From Bacteroidales bacterium (GTDB taxonomy: Bacteria; Bacteroidota; Bacteroidia; Bacteroidales; JAADGE01): DNA of 7,518 nucleotides. The DNA lies in contig JALSMF010000420.1 in assembly GCA_026987795.1 (NCBI GenBank), forward strand, positions 1 through 7,518. The letters are read 5' to 3'. A program made the position numbers and the translations under genes. The notes below the pieces were generated by a model. The model was not told where the DNA came from and ran no database searches. It saw nothing but the letters and a program-made list of their open reading frames with translations. This document shows, piece after piece, positions 1-5,242 of this stretch; within the stretch, counting starts at the first letter, position 1; each line of letters begins with the position of its first letter.

Positions 1-894
1 AAATCTGATAACAATAAATTTTATGTTTTTAATATAGCAAACTCTATATGGGCTCAAAAAGACTTCAACTTTCTGCATTCGTTTTTCACAGCAGCAAACA
101 GTTATTATAATGCAAAAATAGAAGGCGTTAATTTTAAGACTGCTAAAGAAAGAAAAATTGCCTGTAGAAAAATAAACGATTGGACTGCAAAAAAAACTAA
201 TGACAAGATAAAAGACTTACTAAATGCAAATTCATTAGATAAAGACACAAAAGCAGTGCTTGTAAATGCCGTATATTTTCGTGCTCAGTGGGACAAAACT
301 TTTAATAAAGACTTAACAAAGCAAGAGGTGTTTTACGGTTTGCCCGAATATAAAAAAAAGGATTTTATGCATACAGAAAAACGGATGCGATATGTAGAGA
401 AAAACAGCATAAAGTTTCTCGAAATTCCTTATAAAAACAAAAAAGCATCTTTAATAATTTTAATGCCTGATACCTCCGTAAGCATCGATGCTTTGTCGAA
501 GAAGATTAATTATAATTTTTATGAAGAACTGTATAAAAAAGCAGAATATAAAAATATTAAACTCTCTTTACCGAAATTCAAAATAGAATACAAAAATGAT
601 TTAGCTAAGCCGCTTTATAATGCAGGAATGCGAAAAGCTTTTACCAACAGTGCCGATTTTTCGGGTATTACTTGTAAAAAGGAACTCCGTATAGACAAAG
701 TAATACATCAAACTTTTATTAAGGTTGATGAAAGCGGAACAGAAGCTGCTGCAGCAACCGCTGTAGTAATGAAAAGAATTACCTCTGTAAATCCGGCAGA
801 AGTTATTGAATTTAAGGCAGATCATCCTTTTATTTTTTTGATACGGGAAAATACTACCGGAAGTATTTTATTTATAGGTCGGTTAATAAATTAA
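1..894 (+). CDS. Serpin-family protease inhibitor, 5' end missing
   Basis: The frame is open from base 1, so the gene begins outside the window; 297 residues are visible. Serpins run about 370-420 residues, so roughly 80-120 N-terminal residues are missing, including any export signal. The visible part follows the fold in order: a region like helix D/strand 2A (NIANSIWAQ, about residues 11-19), the NDW and KIKDLL segment, the breach motif LVNAVYF (87-93) with W97, and the C-terminal core motif DHPFIFLIREN plus GSILFIGRLIN. The hinge ESGTEAAAAT (244-253) has Thr at P14 and Ala at P12-P9, as in inhibitory serpins. It should therefore trap a serine or cysteine protease by suicide inhibition. Bacteroidota serpins are often surface lipoproteins, but that cannot be checked here. 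The next gene starts 2 bases after the stop. Family assignment is very secure; the target is unknown. Confidence 0.95.
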   Translation, partial: KSDNNKFYVFNIANSIWAQKDFNFLHSFFTAANSYYNAKIEGVNFKTAKERKIACRKINDWTAKKTNDKIKDLLNANSLDKDTKAVLVNAVYFRAQWDKTFNKDLTKQEVFYGLPEYKKKDFMHTEKRMRYVEKNSIKFLEIPYKNKKASLIILMPDTSVSIDALSKKINYNFYEELYKKAEYKNIKLSLPKFKIEYKNDLAKPLYNAGMRKAFTNSADFSGITCKKELRIDKVIHQTFIKVDESGTEAAAATAVVMKRITSVNPAEVIEFKADHPFIFLIRENTTGSILFIGRLIN

Positions 895-896
895 AA

Positions 897-1229
897 ATGA
901 CATTGAAAGAAGCTCAAAAAATCGTTGACAACTGGATAAAGGAATACGGTGTCAGGTATTTCAGCGAACTGACAAATATGGCGATTCTTACAGAGGAAGT
1001 GGGTGAACTTGCCCGAATAATTTCAAGAAAATTCGGAGAGCAATCTTTTAAAGAGTCAGATAAAAACTTTAATCTCGCCGATGAAATGGCAGATATTTTA
1101 TTTGTCCTGATTTGTATGGCAAATCAGACAGACGTTGATTTAACCGAAGCATTAGAAAAAAATTTGCAAAAAAAAACTAAAAGAGACAAAAGCAGACATT
1201 TTTCAAATAATAAATTAAAAAATAACTAA
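897..1229 (+). CDS. MazG-like nucleotide pyrophosphohydrolase (YpjD type)
   Basis: This 110-residue protein is a single-domain all-alpha NTP pyrophosphohydrolase that probably hydrolyses (d)NTPs to NMP and pyrophosphate in the cytoplasm. The metal-binding signature is intact: ExxE at E34-E37 (TEEVGEL) and ExxD at E63-D66 (DEMADILFVL). The C-terminal KRDKSRHF stretch (95-102) resembles the RDKxR segment of Bacillus YpjD, and the length (about 110) matches that protein. The ATG follows the serpin stop by 2 bases with no Shine-Dalgarno sequence, so the two are probably cotranscribed and perhaps translationally coupled. From memory, many Bacteroidota have this gene beside dtd and deoC; deoC is the next protein gene here, which supports the assignment, whereas the serpin upstream is unexpected. 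The exact substrate (canonical dNTP or damaged nucleotide) cannot be read from the sequence. Confidence 0.9.
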   Translation: MTLKEAQKIVDNWIKEYGVRYFSELTNMAILTEEVGELARIISRKFGEQSFKESDKNFNLADEMADILFVLICMANQTDVDLTEALEKNLQKKTKRDKSRHFSNNKLKNN

Positions 1230-1246
1230 CCGTTTTAAAAATTTTA

Positions 1247-1254
1247 TACATTTG
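1247..1254 (+). promoter_or_regulatory. Bacteroidota-type -7 box upstream of tRNA-Lys
   Basis: TACATTTG matches the TAnnTTTG consensus and lies 19 bases before the tRNA. Transcription would begin near 1258, giving a short tRNA leader. No clear TTG lies 19-21 bases upstream, so the -33 element is weak. This box is probably the promoter for the tRNA and possibly for deoC behind it. Confidence 0.6.
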
Positions 1255-1273
1255 CACGCTCATTTTTTACTCT

Positions 1274-1346
1274 CGGCCTGTAGCTCAGTCGGCAGAGCAC
1301 GTGACTCTTAATCTCGGTGTCGCGGGTTCGAACCCCGCCGGGCCGA
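1274..1346 (+). tRNA. tRNA-Lys (anticodon CTT)
   Basis: A complete 73-base cloverleaf can be folded by hand. The acceptor stem is CGGCCTG with CGGGCCG (six Watson-Crick pairs and one U-G), with discriminator A1346. The D arm is GCTC/GAGC with an 8-base loop. The anticodon loop CTCTTAA has anticodon CTT at 1307-1309. The variable loop is 5 bases. The T arm is GCGGG/CCCGC with loop TTCGAAC. CCA is not encoded; the bases after the discriminator are CTT. The anticodon stem CGTGA/TCTCG has one U-U mismatch at positions 29-41, and the first base is C rather than the usual G (paired C1-G72). It decodes AAG lysine codons and lies 16 bases before deoC. Confidence 0.95.
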
Positions 1347-1362
1347 CTTTAAATATTTTATT

Positions 1363-2256
1363 ATGGAACTGAACAAAATTTTAACGTCTTATAACCAAGA
1401 TATAAAAGACGAAGTAATTGAAAAAACTATTAAAAAAATAACCGGAAACGTATCTTCAATATATACAGTTGATACTCTAAAAAAGATTTTCGGATTTATT
1501 GATTTAACGACACTTAACCATACAGACAATGAAGAACGTGCAAAATTGTTTGCAGAGAATGTAAACAAATTTAAATCTGACTTCCCCGATATGCCTGACG
1601 TTGCGGCAATTTGTGTTTATCCGACACTGGTAAAAGCCGTAAAAAAGAATTTAAAAATTGACAATGTCAATATTGCATCGGTAACCGGAGGTTTTCCGTC
1701 GTCACAAACTTTTATTGATATAAAGGTTGCCGAAACAAAAAAAGTATTTGAAAACGGAGCTGATGAAGCCGATATGGTTATTTCTGTCGGAACCTTTTTA
1801 AGAGGTGATTATCAAACTGTTTTTGAAGAAATAAAAGCAATAAAAGAAGCTTGCGGAAAAAAACACCTGAAAGTAATATTAGAGAGCGGATCTTTAGGCA
1901 GTATGAAAAATGTAAAAACAGCATCAATTCTTGCAATTGAAGCCGGTGCCGACTTCCTTAAAACATCCACGGGAAAAACTTCTCCCGCAGCAACACTTGA
2001 AGCCGTTTACGTTATGGCAGAAACAGTTAAAGAGTATTATGAAAAAACAGGTAAAAAAATAGGAATAAAACCGGCAGGCGGCATTTCTGACTCAGAAACT
2101 GCCTTAAAATATTATGCCGTAATGAAGGAAGTTTTGGGAGAGGATTGGTTAAACCCGGAATTGTTCAGAATAGGAGCAAGCAGTCTGGCAAATAAATTAC
2201 TTAATGATATTTCTTCTATGCAGTCAGAAAAAAAAGAAGATATAATTTATTTCTGA
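1363..2256 (+). CDS. deoC: Deoxyribose-phosphate aldolase
   Basis: DeoC cleaves 2-deoxy-D-ribose 5-phosphate to glyceraldehyde 3-phosphate and acetaldehyde, the last step in deoxynucleoside breakdown. The 297-residue protein is a class I aldolase TIM barrel. The Schiff-base lysine is K200 in DFLKTSTGK and the second active-site lysine is K236 in GIKPAGGI. D137 in DEADMVI corresponds to the proton-relay Asp of the E. coli enzyme, and D47 lies in IDLTTL. It is about 40 residues longer than E. coli DeoC, mostly through an N-terminal helical extension. It ends in IIYF, so a Tyr is one residue from the C-terminus; in E. coli the terminal Tyr assists catalysis, and whether Y296 does so is inference. 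The ATG lies 16 bases after the tRNA in an A/T-rich leader without a Shine-Dalgarno sequence. No separate promoter box is visible between them. Confidence 0.97.
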   Translation: MELNKILTSYNQDIKDEVIEKTIKKITGNVSSIYTVDTLKKIFGFIDLTTLNHTDNEERAKLFAENVNKFKSDFPDMPDVAAICVYPTLVKAVKKNLKIDNVNIASVTGGFPSSQTFIDIKVAETKKVFENGADEADMVISVGTFLRGDYQTVFEEIKAIKEACGKKHLKVILESGSLGSMKNVKTASILAIEAGADFLKTSTGKTSPAATLEAVYVMAETVKEYYEKTGKKIGIKPAGGISDSETALKYYAVMKEVLGEDWLNPELFRIGASSLANKLLNDISSMQSEKKEDIIYF

Positions 2257-2286
2257 AGAAAAGGCTTTTTCATAAAACATTGTACA

Positions 2287-2312
2287 AAAAATCGGGAAAA
2301 TTCCCGATTTTT
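2287..2312 (+). terminator. Rho-independent terminator of deoC
   Basis: A perfect 12-base inverted repeat (AAAAATCGGGAA / TTCCCGATTTTT) surrounds a central AA, giving a G/C-containing stem with a short A-rich loop and a run of five T at the end. It lies 30 bases after the deoC stop. It is symmetrical, so it could stop transcription from either side, but no gene points at it from the right. Confidence 0.8.
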
Positions 2313-2340
2313 GTTTTATCAGGGAAAAGTTATAAATTTG
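2311..2340 (+). promoter_or_regulatory. Bacteroidota promoter for the small RHH-like gene
   Basis: TTG at 2311-2313 is followed by exactly 19 bases and then TAAATTTG at 2333-2340, the TTG-N19-TAnnTTTG arrangement of the Bacteroidota primary sigma factor. The start codon is at 2366, so the leader would be about 20 bases. The -33 TTG overlaps the last T residues of the deoC terminator. Confidence 0.8.
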
Positions 2341-2365
2341 CGGCGTAATTTTTTGAATTTCAGTT

Positions 2366-2587
2366 ATGTCGTCTTTAAACAAAAAAGATAAGCTCAAGCG
2401 TAAAAACAAAATGCATTTTTTATTTAATGATTTAGAATTAGAAGCTTTTGAAAAATATTGCAAAAAATATAAAATTAAAAATAAGTCTCGGTTTATTCGA
2501 GAAACGGTAATTACTGAAATATTGGGACAATTTGACAGGGATTATCCGTCACTGTTTGACAATCCCGAAACCGAACATCTGCATTAA
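2366..2587 (+). CDS. Small ribbon-helix-helix-like protein
   Basis: This 73-residue basic protein has a lysine-rich N-terminus (residues 6-15), then the pattern of a ribbon-helix-helix unit: a short strand KMHFLF (15-20), a helix starting at NDLELEAFEKYCKKY (21-35), a turn at KIKNKS (36-41), and a second helix RFIRETVITEILGQF (42-56). The tail DYPSLFDNPE is acidic. RHH proteins bind DNA as dimers through the strand, so a role as a small transcription regulator is plausible but inferred. I recall similar small proteins of unknown function in other Bacteroidota but cannot name a family. It has its own well-formed promoter, which supports the 2366 start over the internal Met16. It is monocistronic and no toxin partner is visible beside it. 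Confidence 0.75.
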   Translation: MSSLNKKDKLKRKNKMHFLFNDLELEAFEKYCKKYKIKNKSRFIRETVITEILGQFDRDYPSLFDNPETEHLH

Positions 2588-2760
2588 TATAATAAATTGT
2601 TTTTAAAAAAACTCCCGACCTTGTATACAGAGTAAAACTTTCTCTTACCGATTACACTTGCTTCCGACACAAAATTAATCCTGTTCAAACCGGACATCTT
2701 CAAAGTATTTATTACAAGATAATTATTTAAATAATTTTTGTCGAAAAAAAATAAAAGCAT
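2584..2760 (-). CDS. Possible small ORF or gene remnant, 58 codons
   Basis: The gap between the RHH-like gene and rpsP contains an open minus-strand frame from ATG 2760 to TAA at 2584-2586, whose stop overlaps the stop of the convergent RHH-like gene. An internal ATG at 2697 would give 37 residues. The segment from about 2611 to 2697 has mixed codons with G/C at several third positions (encoding, for example, NRINFVSEASVIGKRKFYSV), unlike the nearly pure A/T around it. No good minus-strand promoter box is visible, and the upstream ATG overlaps the rpsP promoter, which argues against the long form. I do not recognise the product. It could be a real small gene, the remnant of a lost one, or a structured RNA on either strand. 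Confidence 0.25.
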   Translation of the reverse strand: MLLFFFDKNYLNNYLVINTLKMSGLNRINFVSEASVIGKRKFYSVYKVGSFFKNNLLY

Positions 2761-2767
2761 ACCTTTG
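2738..2767 (+). promoter_or_regulatory. Consensus Bacteroidota promoter for rpsP
   Basis: TTG at 2738-2740 (inside a longer T run), a spacer of exactly 19 bases, and TACCTTTG at 2760-2767 give a textbook primary-sigma promoter. Transcription should start near 2771, about 35 bases before the rpsP ATG. The leader is A/T-rich with no Shine-Dalgarno sequence, as is common for highly expressed genes of this phylum. Confidence 0.85.
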
Positions 2768-2805
2768 CGAACATTTTTTTACTAACTATTTAAATTAAAT
2801 TTAAC

Positions 2806-3354
2806 ATGCCTGTAAAGATCAGATTAGCAAGACACGGACGCAAAAGAAGAGCGTTCTATTACATTGTTGCTGCAGACAGCAGGGCACCGCGTGACGGTAG
2901 GTACATTGAAAGAATCGGTTCGTATAACCCGAATACCGATCCTGCAACAATTGATCTTAATTTCGACAAAGCCCTCAAATGGCTCAGAAACGGAGCAATT
3001 CCTACGGAAACTTGTCGAGCAATACTTTCATACAAAGGGGTTTTGTATAAAAATCATCTTTTAAAAGGAGTCGCAAAAGGTGCTTTAACTGAAGAGGAAG
3101 CAGAAAACAAATTCAATGCCTGGGTAAAAGAAAAAGAACAAAAAATCCAAGCTAAAGCAGACAAACTTAAAGCCGAATCAAAAGCTGAAAAGGAAAAACG
3201 CTTAAAAATTGAAGAGGAAATAAATAAAGCAAGAGCAGAAGAGATTGCCGCAAAACAAAAGCCTGAGGCAGAAGAGCAAACCGAAGAGACCGCAGAGGAA
3301 GAAAACACGGAAGAAGTTAAAGAGGAATCAAAAGAAGAAAACAAAGAAGACTAA
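2806..3354 (+). CDS. rpsP: 30S ribosomal protein S16 with long charged C-terminal tail
   Basis: S16 is an early-binding small-subunit protein needed for 30S assembly. Residues 1 to about 90 are the full conserved core, beginning MPVKIRLARHGRKRRAFYYI and continuing through DSRAPRDGRYIERIGSYNP and the IPTETCRAIL and GVLYKNHLLKG segments. Most bacterial S16 proteins stop near 80-90 residues; this one is 182. Residues about 95-150 are Lys/Glu/Ala-rich and predicted helical; 152-182 are almost entirely Glu, Lys and Thr and probably disordered. S16 of about 180 residues is usual in Bacteroidota, so the tail is a lineage trait, not a fusion error. It heads an operon with rimM, which starts 5 bases after the stop, driven by the promoter at 2738-2767. 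Confidence 0.98.
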   Translation: MPVKIRLARHGRKRRAFYYIVAADSRAPRDGRYIERIGSYNPNTDPATIDLNFDKALKWLRNGAIPTETCRAILSYKGVLYKNHLLKGVAKGALTEEEAENKFNAWVKEKEQKIQAKADKLKAESKAEKEKRLKIEEEINKARAEEIAAKQKPEAEEQTEETAEEENTEEVKEESKEENKED

Positions 3355-3359
3355 ATTTT

Positions 3360-3887
3360 ATGATTCCGATTTCAAAACTTAAATTAGTTAAAATCGGTGA
3401 AATTATAAGAGCTCACGGATATAAAGGTGAGGCAATTGTCAAACTTAAGGTTAACTTTGACCAAATGAAATTAACGGAACTTATTTTTCTTGAAACAGAG
3501 GGAAATATTGTTCCGTTTTTCTTTTCATATAAACCTAAACCTTATAAAAAGTCGGGAATGCTTGTAAAATTAGACAACATCAATTCCGACAAGGAAGTTG
3601 AGAAACTTATTTATGCTCCTGTCTTTTTACAGTCTCAAAATATTATTCCGAAAAGTAAAGAAACCTCCTTTATTCCTGAAAATTTTGATGTTTTTAATAA
3701 TGATACATTTGTCGGGAAGTCAGGAAATATTCTTAACATCCCCTCAAATCCCGTACTGACGGTTTATACCGCCGACAATAAAGAAGTTCTAATCCCTGTT
3801 AACGATGTTTTTTTGAAAGAAATTAATATTGAAAAGAAAAAAATTATTTTCAACCTGCCCGAAGGACTTATTGAAATAAACAAATAG
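3360..3887 (+). CDS. rimM: Ribosome maturation factor RimM
   Basis: RimM binds S19 and helps mature the head of the 30S subunit. The 175-residue protein has the expected two domains: an N-terminal beta barrel opening with KIGEIIRAHGYKGEAIVKLK (11-30), and a C-terminal PRC-barrel from about 104, including VGKSGNILNIPSNPVLTVY (118-136), EVLIPVNDVF (142-151) and the closing NLPEGLIEI (165-173). Length is typical for the family. It starts 5 bases after rpsP with no promoter box between, so the pair is cotranscribed. This is the conserved rpsP-rimM pairing, but trmD and rplS, which follow in many bacteria, are not next here; xth follows instead. The N-terminal domain is more divergent than the PRC-barrel. 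Confidence 0.95.
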   Translation: MIPISKLKLVKIGEIIRAHGYKGEAIVKLKVNFDQMKLTELIFLETEGNIVPFFFSYKPKPYKKSGMLVKLDNINSDKEVEKLIYAPVFLQSQNIIPKSKETSFIPENFDVFNNDTFVGKSGNILNIPSNPVLTVYTADNKEVLIPVNDVFLKEINIEKKKIIFNLPEGLIEINK

Positions 3888-3923
3888 TTTTTTGCATCTG
3901 TTACAGAAACAGACATTATCGTA

Positions 3924-4697
3924 ATGACACAAAAAATCATATCATACAATGTAAACGGTATACGTGCCGCATTAAAAAAAGGATTTGCCGAATGGCTCAA
4001 TTCAGAAAATCCGGATATAGTTTGCATACAGGAAACAAAAGCAATGCCCGAACAAATAGAAAGTGAGATTTTTGAAAAATCAGGATATAAAACATACTGG
4101 TTTTCAGCACAAAAAAAAGGGTACAGCGGAGTAGGAATTCTGACAAAAAAACAACCCGACCATATCGAATACGGAATGGGAATAGAAAAATATGATAACG
4201 AGGGTCGTTTTTTAAGAGCCGATTTCGGAAATATTTCGGTCGTAAGTGTTTATCACCCTTCCGGCTCTAGCGGCAGCAAAAGGCAAACATTTAAAATGCA
4301 ATGGCTTGAAGATTTTCAAAATTATGTAAAAGAGCTGAAAAAAACACGTCCTAACTTAATTATTTCCGGCGATTTTAATATATGTCGACTTTGGATTGAC
4401 ATTCACAACCCTGAAAAACAGCAAAATACATCCGGTTTCCTGCCCGAAGAAAGAGAGTGGTTTCAATCATTTGTTGAAGACGGCTTTATTGATTCTTTCA
4501 GAAAGTTTAATAAAGAGCCGCATAATTACAGCTGGTGGAGTTACAGGGCAAATGCAAGAGCAAACAATAAAGGATGGCGTATTGACTACCATATGGTAAG
4601 CAAAAATTTTGAAGACAAAATAAAAAGTGCTTATATCCTTTCGGATGTAAAACATTCAGACCATTGCCCCGTAGTAATTGAGGTTGATTTTCAATAA
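3924..4697 (+). CDS. xth: Exodeoxyribonuclease III / AP endonuclease
   Basis: This 257-residue enzyme of the ExoIII/APE1 endonuclease-exonuclease-phosphatase family cuts DNA at abasic sites in base excision repair and can remove 3' blocks. The catalytic set is complete: N11 in YNVNGIRAA, E37 in IQETK, Y110 in YHPSG, D150 and N152 in GDFN, D221 in WRIDYH, and D246-H247 in SDHCPV. The middle segment WIDIHNPEKQ and GFLPEEREW (158-179) is more like APE1 and Bacteroidota homologs than E. coli ExoIII. R155 stands in CRLWID, where relatives I recall have His. The gene begins 36 bases after rimM without a visible promoter box, so it probably reads through from rpsP-rimM, and it ends at a strong hairpin. 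Confidence 0.96.
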   Translation: MTQKIISYNVNGIRAALKKGFAEWLNSENPDIVCIQETKAMPEQIESEIFEKSGYKTYWFSAQKKGYSGVGILTKKQPDHIEYGMGIEKYDNEGRFLRADFGNISVVSVYHPSGSSGSKRQTFKMQWLEDFQNYVKELKKTRPNLIISGDFNICRLWIDIHNPEKQQNTSGFLPEEREWFQSFVEDGFIDSFRKFNKEPHNYSWWSYRANARANNKGWRIDYHMVSKNFEDKIKSAYILSDVKHSDHCPVVIEVDFQ

Positions 4698-4700
4698 AAA

Positions 4701-4732
4701 ATGCGGCTTCAGTTGACGAAACCGCATCTTTT
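4701..4732. terminator. Bidirectional hairpin terminator
   Basis: ATGCGGCTTC (4701-4710) pairs with GAAACCGCAT (4718-4727) in 9 of 10 positions, with a 7-base loop and one C-A mismatch. A T run follows on the plus side (4729-4732) and an A run precedes it (T run on the minus strand). It sits between the convergent xth gene and the coiled-coil gene and can serve both. Confidence 0.85.
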
Positions 4733-4749
4733 GTTTACAGGAAAAAGTT

Positions 4750-5124
4750 TTACAACTCCTCGGGTTTGTCTTTTTTATCAACTTGCTTATGATAAAAATC
4801 CGAAACTTTATCGCCTACTTTAGACAAAAAGCCCTTAGTTTTTTCTGCAAATTCGGTAAATTTCTTATCTAATGTATCAATAATGCTGTCCGTCTGATAT
4901 TTTTCCTTAAAAGCATTCATTTCACTTTCAAATTTATCATCGGGAACTTCTCTTAACTTTTCAAGATCTTCATCAAAGCTCTTTTTTTTATCTTCCATTT
5001 GCCTTATCTCATCCTCAAGTTCTTTCCGCTTTTTTTCGGCATATAATTTTGACTTTTCAATCTTAGCCTCTAACTCTTTAGAGATAATATCGGCTTCTTT
5101 TAAGAAAAAATCTCTTTCTTCCAT
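4750..5124 (-). CDS. Coiled-coil protein of unknown function
   Basis: The product has 124 residues, is highly charged, and has no signal peptide, membrane segment or cysteine. Residues about 5-60 read as a long amphipathic helix rich in Lys and Glu (EADIISKELEAKIEKSK, then RKELEDEIRQMEDKKKSF), typical of a coiled coil. After a break at VPDD (60-63), a second helical part follows (FESEMNAFKEKY, then IIDTLDKKFTEFAEKTKGFLSKVGDKVSDFY), with a spacing of hydrophobics that could form an amphipathic surface helix. I do not recognise a family; phasin-like, stress-related or scaffold roles would be guesses. It has its own minus-strand promoter and the shared terminator at 4701-4732, so it is a self-contained, probably expressed gene. 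Confidence 0.75.
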   Translation of the reverse strand: MEERDFFLKEADIISKELEAKIEKSKLYAEKKRKELEDEIRQMEDKKKSFDEDLEKLREVPDDKFESEMNAFKEKYQTDSIIDTLDKKFTEFAEKTKGFLSKVGDKVSDFYHKQVDKKDKPEEL

Positions 5125-5157
5125 AGCTATTGTTTTTTAATGTTTATAAAATAATCT

Positions 5158-5188
5158 CAAAAATACAAAAATAAAAGCTCAAAATCAA
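5158..5188 (-). promoter_or_regulatory. Promoter of the coiled-coil gene
   Basis: On the minus strand, TTG (plus coordinates 5186-5188) is followed by 20 bases and TATTTTTG (5158-5165), matching the TTG-N19-21-TAnnTTTG form. The expected start near 5154 gives a leader of about 30 bases before the ATG at 5124. Confidence 0.65.
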
Positions 5189-5228
5189 GAATATTCTCTT
5201 TTTTGAACATAAAATACTAAAAATATTG

Positions 5229-5236
5229 TAATTTTG
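5229..5236 (+). promoter_or_regulatory. Probable -7 box of the lipoprotein gene
   Basis: TAATTTTG matches TAnnTTTG and ends only 6 bases before the ATG at 5243, so the transcript would be leaderless or nearly so. The nearest TTG (5203-5205) is 23 bases upstream, longer than the usual 19-21, which lowers confidence. Confidence 0.45.
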
Positions 5237-5242
5237 TTTTCG

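Noticed and set aside
3054..3344. Ser/Phe-rich 96-codon frame antisense to rpsP
   Set aside because: It is the complement of the Glu/Lys-rich S16 tail; such repeats of Ser and Phe are a known artefact of reading GAA/AAA codons backwards.
3898..3912. Inverted repeat CTGTT-ACAGA-AACAG between rimM and xth
   Set aside because: A 5-base stem with no T run after it; too short to support a terminator or a regulatory structure.
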